In this document: in pieces, positions 59,196 through 64,000 of the stretch
Layout: every line of letters starts with the position of its first letter
Position numbering within the stretch: position 1 is the stretch's first letter
Source: Acidovorax sp. 210-6
GTDB lineage: Bacteria > Pseudomonadota > Gammaproteobacteria > Burkholderiales > Burkholderiaceae_C
Direction: 5' to 3'
NCBI RefSeq assembly: GCF_010020825.1
Contig: NZ_JAACJE010000001.1
Span: forward strand, 2,294,001 to 2,358,000
Length of the DNA stretch: 64,000 bases
Notes under the pieces: generated by a model
The model's input: only the letters and a program-made list of their open reading frames with translations
What the model was told of the DNA's origin: nothing
Databases searched by the model: none
Program-made: the position numbers and the translations under genes

Positions 59196-61196
59196 TCAGA
59201 GCGGCAGCACGCTGCCCGGAACGATGCGCGCATCGAACTCGCGCACCAGGGTCTGCACGAAGGGGTCGTTCTGCACCACTTCCAGCGCGCGCTCCTGGCG
59301 GGCGTTCTGCCGCGCAGTGTTGCGCAGCGCGGGGCTGTCGGACACAGGCCCCAGCTCCACGCTGATGTCTTGCGCCAGCCCTGCAGCCTCCAGCGCGGCG
59401 CGCAGGCGTTCGCGCGTGCCGCTTTGGTTGAGCGATTCGCGCTCCACGCGCAGCAGCCAGTGCCCGCCGTCGCGCGCCACCAGCTGGGACTGCAAGGCCA
59501 GCTCACGCACCAGCGCAGCAATGGCATCGCTGGCCACCAGCTGCTGTACGGCGGCATACCAGACCTCGCCCTCCTCGGTGGGCACCAGGCGCCGGGCAGC
59601 GGGCGCGCCCCCGGGCTCAGCGGGCCGGGGCTGCAGGCGGGTGCTGTCCTGGCGCGGCTCACGCACGGGGATGGGGGCGACACGCGGCGCGCCCTGCGTC
59701 ACCTGCGGGGCAGGCTCAGGTGCTGCGGGCTGCGCTTGCGGCGCAGGGGCCAGGGCCTCGGGGTGGCGCACAGGCAGGCTGCGCAGGGGCGCGGACACCA
59801 TAGCCTCTGCCTGCGACGGGATCGGCTGGGCAGGGACGGCCTGCGGTGCGGAAGGTGTCTCAGTGGCCCGCGCCTCGCGGGTGGGCACTGCGGGCGGCAC
59901 CGGGGCGACAGATTCTGCGCCGGGCTGCTCAGGCAGGTCGTTTGCTATATTTTTGATAGCTGATTGCGCAATGAATTCGGGCGCTTTGACCGTTTTGCTC
60001 TCAAAATTCTGCAAAGCCGCCGCTGCGCTGGCGCTAGCCGCTGTGGCGCCATTCTCAGCAGGTTTCAGTGTTTTTTTTTCTGCCGCGCCCCCTGGGGCTT
60101 TGAAGGGCAGCAGGCGCAGCAGCACCATGGTGAGCGCAGCGTATTCGTCGGGCGCAAGGCCCAGTTCGGCGCGGCCGTGCAGGCAGATGCTGTAGAGCAG
60201 TTGCGTCTCATCGGCGGGCAGCAGGGCCGCCAGGCGCTGCACCTCGGCCGCCTCGGGGTCGCTGGCGTCGCCGCTGTCCAGACCTGGCACGGCCTGCAGC
60301 ACGGCCATGCGCTGCAGCACAGTGACCATTTCCTCCAGCGTGGAGGCGGCAGACAAACCGTTCTGCCGCAGGGTTTCGACGGTATGCACCACGCTGCGGC
60401 CATCGGCCTGGGCCAGCGCTTCGATCAGGCGCAGCACATGGCTGCGGTCCACGCTGCCCAGCATCTGGCGCACGGTGGCTTCTTCAAGGCTGCCACCGCC
60501 AAAGGCAATGGCCTGGTCGGTGAGCGACAGCGCGTCGCGCATGGAGCCACGCGCGGCACGCGCGAGCAGGCGCAGCGCCTGGGGCTCGGCCTGCACCTGC
60601 TCGGTGGCCAGCACCTGGGCCAGGTGCTCCAGCACCGTCTCGGGCGCCATGGGCCGCAGGTTGAACTGCAGGCAGCGGCTGAGCACGGTGACCGGCACCT
60701 TCTGCGGGTCGGTCGTGGCGAGCACGAACTTGAGGTACTCGGGCGGCTCCTCCAGCGTCTTGAGCATGGCGTTGAAGGCCGTGTTGGTGAGCATGTGCAC
60801 TTCGTCGATCATGAAGACCTTGAAGCGCCCCTGCACCGGCTTGTACACGGCCTGCTCCAGCAGGCCCTGCACCTCGTCCACGCCGCGGTTGGAGGCGGCG
60901 TCCAGCTCGGTGTAGTCGGGAAAGCGCCCACTGTCGATGTCGGTGCAGGCCGGGCACACGCCACAAGGCGTGGCGGTGATGCCGCCCTGCCCGTCAGCGC
61001 CCTGGCAATTGAGCGACTTGGCCAGAATGCGCGACACCGTGGTCTTGCCCACGCCGCGCGTGCCCGTGAACAGATAGGCATGGTGCAGCCGCTGCTGCGT
61101 GAGCGCATTGGTCAACGCCTGCACCACATGCTGCTGCCCCACCATTTCGGTGAAGTTGCGCGGGCGGTACTTGCGGGCGAGCACGAGGTAAGACAT
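59196..61196 (-). CDS. dnaX: DNA polymerase III subunits gamma/tau
   Basis: The clamp-loader ATPase, which also links polymerases in the replisome. The 666-residue protein starts [20 protein letters not shown]. Walker A is G45-x4-GK51-T (GTRGVGKTT), and the zinc site is C64, C78, C81, C84. The following AAA+ parts include [12 protein letters not shown]. The C-terminal tau region is Ala/Pro-rich. About 20 residues near 400-419 ([20 protein letters not shown]) are encoded by repeat copy I, an in-frame insertion in the flexible linker. An A-rich run at about 60070-60077 (8 As on the coding strand) just upstream of that insertion could allow frameshifting to gamma, by inference. Confidence 0.96.
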   Translation of the reverse strand: MSYLVLARKYRPRNFTEMVGQQHVVQALTNALTQQRLHHAYLFTGTRGVGKTTVSRILAKSLNCQGADGQGGITATPCGVCPACTDIDSGRFPDYTELDAASNRGVDEVQGLLEQAVYKPVQGRFKVFMIDEVHMLTNTAFNAMLKTLEEPPEYLKFVLATTDPQKVPVTVLSRCLQFNLRPMAPETVLEHLAQVLATEQVQAEPQALRLLARAARGSMRDALSLTDQAIAFGGGSLEEATVRQMLGSVDRSHVLRLIEALAQADGRSVVHTVETLRQNGLSAASTLEEMVTVLQRMAVLQAVPGLDSGDASDPEAAEVQRLAALLPADETQLLYSICLHGRAELGLAPDEYAALTMVLLRLLPFKAPGGAAEKKTLKPAENGATAASASAAAALQNFESKTVKAPEFIAQSAIKNIANDLPEQPGAESVAPVPPAVPTREARATETPSAPQAVPAQPIPSQAEAMVSAPLRSLPVRHPEALAPAPQAQPAAPEPAPQVTQGAPRVAPIPVREPRQDSTRLQPRPAEPGGAPAARRLVPTEEGEVWYAAVQQLVASDAIAALVRELALQSQLVARDGGHWLLRVERESLNQSGTRERLRAALEAAGLAQDISVELGPVSDSPALRNTARQNARQERALEVVQNDPFVQTLVREFDARIVPGSVLPL
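59941..59998 (-). repeat. dispersed AGCTAT/ATAGCA repeat, copy I (inside dnaX)
   Basis: On the minus strand it holds AAAGCGCCCGAATTCATTGC, then GCAATCAGCTATCAAAAA, then TATAGCAAA. It is translated in frame as part of the DnaX linker. Confidence 0.8.
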
Positions 61197-61310
61197 CCGC
61201 GCGATTCTACGGCCCATGGCCTGGAAGGTTTTGGCATGGCGTCCACCACCCTCTACTGCACTTTGTCGCTCCACCATACTTGCAACACTGGCGCGCACCA
61301 CGCGAGAGAT

Positions 61311-61407
61311 GCCGCGCAAGGGCCGCCCCGCAGCGCTGGCATCGTCCCCCTTCCCGAATTGCGCAGCAATTCGGGAGAAGGGGGAAACGGCGCAGCCGTT
61401 CAGGGGG
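61311..61407. repeat. second dispersed repeat family, copy 2
   Basis: It has GCGCAAGGGCCGCC, then CGTCCCCCTTCCCGAATTGC, GCAGCAATTCGGGAGAAGGG and GGAAACGGCGCAG, matching copy 1 at 57960. It lies between the dnaX start and the SRP RNA gene, immediately before the RNA's -10 box. Confidence 0.65.
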
Positions 61408-61416
61408 TAGAATGCT

Positions 61417-61520
61417 GGATGACGGGCCTCCCCGCATGGTGAAGCGGCCAACCGGGTCAGGTGGGGAACCAAGCAGCCCTAACTGTGGAGCCAGTGCCGG
61501 GGGTAAGGCTCGTCACCTTT
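61417..61520 (+). ncRNA. ffs: signal recognition particle 4.5S RNA
   Basis: RNA core of the bacterial SRP, binding Ffh. The conserved apical part GGTCAGGTGGGGAACCAAGC, then AGCCC is present. The outer stem pairs GGATGACGGGCCT with AGGCTCGTCACC. A TAGAAT -10 box (61408-61413) lies just upstream, and a T run (61518-61523) follows. It is divergent from dnaX, a common arrangement. Confidence 0.9.
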
Positions 61521-61573
61521 TTTGTGTGCGTTGCCCAGGCGGCGGCGCCTTCTGGTGAACGCGACTTTGCACG

Positions 61574-63139
61574 ATGCGTTCTTCTCCCACCCGTATTCCC
61601 TCTTCCCTTCTTTCACGCGGTCTGGTGGCCTTGTGGCTGGCCTGCCTGGGCCAGGCCGCGTGCGCCGGCGTCTTCCTTGACGGTGGGCGCCCCACCCTCG
61701 CCGCACGGCAGGCCACCGAAGTGCTGGCCGATGCCGGCGCCGAGGGCCTGGTACCCGAGGATTACGACGCCGAGACACTGGCCCTGGCCGTGGCCAGCGC
61801 TGCCCAGGGGCCGGCTCTCGCCGATCCTCAAGCCGAGCAACTGGATGCGGCACTGACCGCCGCACTGCACCGCTATCTGGCCGACCTGCACACCGGCCGC
61901 ATCGACCCGCGCCAGATCCGTGCAGAGTTCACGGCCTTGCCAGCGCGGGACTTCGACCCCGCGGCCTACTTGAAGGCGGCACTGGCCGCCCCGCACTTTG
62001 CCGACGCCCTGCGCGCCGCGGCCCCTCGCGTGCCACTGTATGCCAGCCTGCGCGCCCTGCTGGCGCACTACCGCACGTTGGCCGACCATCCGGCCTGGGC
62101 CACGCCCCTGCCGCCACTTCCTGGCAAGCGCAAGCTCGAACCCGGCCAGCCCTGGGCCGGCCTGCCGCAGCTCACCCAACGACTCGTGGCACTGGGCGAC
62201 TTGCCGGAAGGCACGCAGCCCACACCCACCTACGACACCGCGCTGCAAGAAGGCGTCAAGGCTTTCCAGCAGCGCCACGCGCTGGCGGCCGATGGCGTGG
62301 TGGGCCGGGGCACGCTGGCCCAGATGGAGGTGGCGCCCGCCCAGCGCGCGCGGCAGATCACGCTGGCCATGGAACACCTGCGCTGGACACCGCTGCAACT
62401 GGCGCCCCGCATGATCGTGGTCAACGTGCCGGAATTCGTGCTGCGCGCCTATGAGGTGCGCGACGGCACCGTCTCCGTGGCCCTGACCATGAACGTGATC
62501 GTCGGCAAGTCCGTGAAGACCCACACCCCCCTGTTCGACGAGCCCATGCGCTTCATCGAGTTCAGCCCCTACTGGAACGTGCCCCCGTCGATCGCCCGCG
62601 AAGAGACCGTACCCCGCCTGCGCCGTGACAGCGCCTACTTCACGCAGCAGGGTTTCGAGTTCGTCAACGGCAGCGGCCAGGCCGTCACCGACCTCTCGCA
62701 AGACCATCTGAACGCCGTGATGCAGGGAACGATGCGCCTGCGCCAGCGGCCCGGTCCGCGCAATGCGTTGGGAGACATCAAGTTCGTGTTCCCGAACCAC
62801 AGCAACATTTACCTGCACCACACGCCGAGCACCCAGCTCTTTGCGCGCGAGCGGCGCGACTTCAGCCACGGCTGCATCCGTGTGGAAGACCCCGTGGCCC
62901 TGGCCCGCTTCGTGCTGCAGGACGACCCGGCCTGGACGCCCGAGCGCATCCGCGAGGCCATGGGCCAGGGGAAATCGCACACCATACGCCTGCCCCAGCC
63001 CATACCGGTGGTGCTGGCCTACAGCACTACCATCGTCAAGAACGGCAGGCCCCATTTCTTTGCCGACATCTACGGCCACGACCAGTTGCTCGACCAGACC
63101 CTGCGCCGCAACGCCCAGGCACGGCGCCAGGCCCGCTGA
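61574..63139 (+). CDS. murein L,D-transpeptidase (YcbB-like)
   Basis: An exported enzyme of 521 residues that forms 3-3 cross-links in peptidoglycan. It has a signal peptide (to about residue 34), a scaffold region and a PG-binding domain (LQEGVKAFQQRHALAADGVV). The YkuD catalytic domain has SHGCIRVED with nucleophile C434 and its preceding histidines. The length and order match the YcbB (LdtD) type. The next gene, a DUF882 peptidase, starts 17 bases on, the same pairing as ycbB-ycbK in E. coli. Confidence 0.92.
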   Translation: MRSSPTRIPSSLLSRGLVALWLACLGQAACAGVFLDGGRPTLAARQATEVLADAGAEGLVPEDYDAETLALAVASAAQGPALADPQAEQLDAALTAALHRYLADLHTGRIDPRQIRAEFTALPARDFDPAAYLKAALAAPHFADALRAAAPRVPLYASLRALLAHYRTLADHPAWATPLPPLPGKRKLEPGQPWAGLPQLTQRLVALGDLPEGTQPTPTYDTALQEGVKAFQQRHALAADGVVGRGTLAQMEVAPAQRARQITLAMEHLRWTPLQLAPRMIVVNVPEFVLRAYEVRDGTVSVALTMNVIVGKSVKTHTPLFDEPMRFIEFSPYWNVPPSIAREETVPRLRRDSAYFTQQGFEFVNGSGQAVTDLSQDHLNAVMQGTMRLRQRPGPRNALGDIKFVFPNHSNIYLHHTPSTQLFARERRDFSHGCIRVEDPVALARFVLQDDPAWTPERIREAMGQGKSHTIRLPQPIPVVLAYSTTIVKNGRPHFFADIYGHDQLLDQTLRRNAQARRQAR

Positions 63140-63155
63140 ACGATACTTGGACCCC

Positions 63156-63713
63156 ATGACCCCACCGCAGCCCTCCCCACGCCGCCGCTTTCTGGGCCAC
63201 TGCGCCCAGTGGCTGGCGGCGGGCACGGCCCTGCCGCTGGCCACCCCTTCGCTGGCCGCCCTGCCCGGTGCGCGCCATCTGGCGCTGGACCATACGCACA
63301 CCCGCGAGCAGATTGCGCTGGTGTACGCCCTGGGCGACACCTTTCTCACGCCAGCGCTGGCCAGCCTCAACCACTTCCTGCGCGACCACTACAGCGGCGA
63401 GGTGGGCCCGATGGACCCGCAGCTCTTCGACCTGCTGCACCGGGTACAGCAAGCGCTGGGGACACAACAGCCCTTCGAGGTGATTTCCGGCTACCGCAGC
63501 CCCGGCACCAATGCCACGCTGCGCAGCACCCGCGAGGGCGGCGTGGCCAAGCACAGCCTGCACATGGACGGCAAGGCCATCGACGTGCGCTTGCCCGGCG
63601 TGCCGCTGGCCGATCTGCGCGATGCCGCGCGCTCACTGCGCGGCGGCGGCGTGGGCTTTTATCCGCGCGAGCAGTTCGTGCACATCGACACCGGCCGCGT
63701 GCGCCACTGGTAA
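63156..63713 (+). CDS. DUF882/M15 family exported peptidase (YcbK-like)
   Basis: A 185-residue protein with a twin-arginine signal (PRRRFLGHC, then LPLATPSLAA) and a DUF882 zinc peptidase-like domain. The metal residues are in SGYRSPGTN, KHSLHMDGKAIDVRLPG and the late EQFVHIDTGRVRHW. It probably trims murein peptides outside the cytoplasm, alongside the L,D-transpeptidase. Converges on plsY. Confidence 0.9.
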   Translation: MTPPQPSPRRRFLGHCAQWLAAGTALPLATPSLAALPGARHLALDHTHTREQIALVYALGDTFLTPALASLNHFLRDHYSGEVGPMDPQLFDLLHRVQQALGTQQPFEVISGYRSPGTNATLRSTREGGVAKHSLHMDGKAIDVRLPGVPLADLRDAARSLRGGGVGFYPREQFVHIDTGRVRHW

Positions 63714-63752
63714 CCCGGCCCGCACAGCGCCACAGCGCCACAGGGCCTGGGC

Positions 63753-64000
63753 TCAGTGGCGCTTGTGCTTCTTGTGCGGCGCCTTCACCGCGGCCACAGC
63801 GGGTGCACCCTTGTCCTTGCCTTTGCTGCCCAGGCGCGACTCCTTGCCCTGCATGAGCCGGATGATGTTCTCCTTGTGGCGCCAGACCAGCAATGCGGCC
63901 ATCACCACGATGGCGCCGGTGACGGGGCGTTCCGCATTCCACAGCAGGCCCGAGGCCAGCACATACACCACCGGCGACAGCACCGCCGCCGACAGCGAGG
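63753..64000 (-). CDS. plsY: glycerol-3-phosphate acyltransferase PlsY (5' end outside window)
   Basis: C-terminal ~80 residues of the membrane acyltransferase that makes lysophosphatidate from acyl-phosphate. The last helices and the motif VWRHKENIIRLMQGKESRLG are typical of PlsY. After this comes an unusual Lys/His-rich tail (GKDKGAPAVAAVKAPHKKHK) of about 20 residues. The start lies beyond the right edge. Confidence 0.93.
   Translation of the reverse strand, partial: SLSAAVLSPVVYVLASGLLWNAERPVTGAIVVMAALLVWRHKENIIRLMQGKESRLGSKGKDKGAPAVAAVKAPHKKHKRH

Noticed and set aside
60070-60077. A programmed frameshift site in dnaX giving a short gamma product
   Set aside because: There is a run of eight As on the coding strand, but I could not verify the hexamer context, stimulatory hairpin or nearby stop needed for a firm call; mentioned only as a possibility in the dnaX entry.

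Overview
The window is a high-GC, gene-dense chromosomal segment from a betaproteobacterium. It is most likely a member of the Comamonadaceae, close to Acidovorax. That is inferred from the AcnD/PrpF type of methylcitrate cycle with a divergent RamB/ScfR-like regulator, a class I PHA synthase, the purF-cvpA-dedD-folC gene order, and a dispersed repeat ending in AGCTAT...ATAGCA, which I associate with that family from memory. No plasmid, prophage, CRISPR array or rRNA operon is visible.

Layout. 1-3255: smc (cut by the left edge). 3504-6676: an exported DUF1800/DUF1501 pair. 6778-14357: the propionate locus, with a regulator divergent from prpC-acnD-prpF and an isocitrate-lyase-family gene. 14539-16428: a small accessory patch with a lower-GC SEC-C protein and a short HTH protein. 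16632-21559: marR-outer membrane factor-emrA-emrB, a tripartite drug efflux operon. 21641-22313: six tRNA genes, made of two copies of Ala-Glu-Asp, with their own promoter inside the end of gltX. 22378-29531: folC-dedD-cvpA-purF-metZ-gltX on the minus strand, interrupted by a 268-bp element with terminal inverted repeats. 29579-35985: arsC-like gene, glycine-zipper protein, ppnP, argG, murB, yajQ, a retropepsin-like protease and an HD-GYP-derived protein. 35999-40942: ldcA, a Phd/CcdB-type toxin-antitoxin pair, a TadA-haloalkane dehalogenase fusion, paiB and a PilJ-domain protein. 41093-44415: moaA-mobA, a dihaem cytochrome c and a membrane protein. 44422-47886: a phenylacetate-CoA-ligase-like enzyme divergent from a PHA synthase. 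47945-52225: an RND pump and its adaptor. 52398-57834: rnhA, a methyltransferase, gloB, mltD, a DUF3096 peptide, an orphan substrate-binding protein and a MAPEG protein. 58073-61520: recR-ybaB-dnaX and the SRP RNA. 61574-64000: an L,D-transpeptidase, a DUF882 peptidase and the end of plsY.

How the parts fit. Most of the window is housekeeping: chromosome segregation and replication (smc, dnaX, recR, ybaB, rnhA), cell wall (murB, ldcA, mltD, L,D-transpeptidase, DUF882), purine, methionine, arginine and folate synthesis, and molybdenum cofactor. Central carbon and storage are covered by the 2-methylcitrate cycle, which consumes propionyl-CoA, and by a PHA synthase. The most distinctive observations are nine copies of a ~55-bp repeat that often fills a gap exactly from one gene's stop or start to the next, one copy lying in frame inside dnaX; a catalytically complete haloalkane dehalogenase domain fused to the essential tRNA deaminase TadA; a CcdB-like toxin with a Phd-like antitoxin and a changed C-terminus; and a solitary SEC-C protein with a nuclease-like N-terminus.
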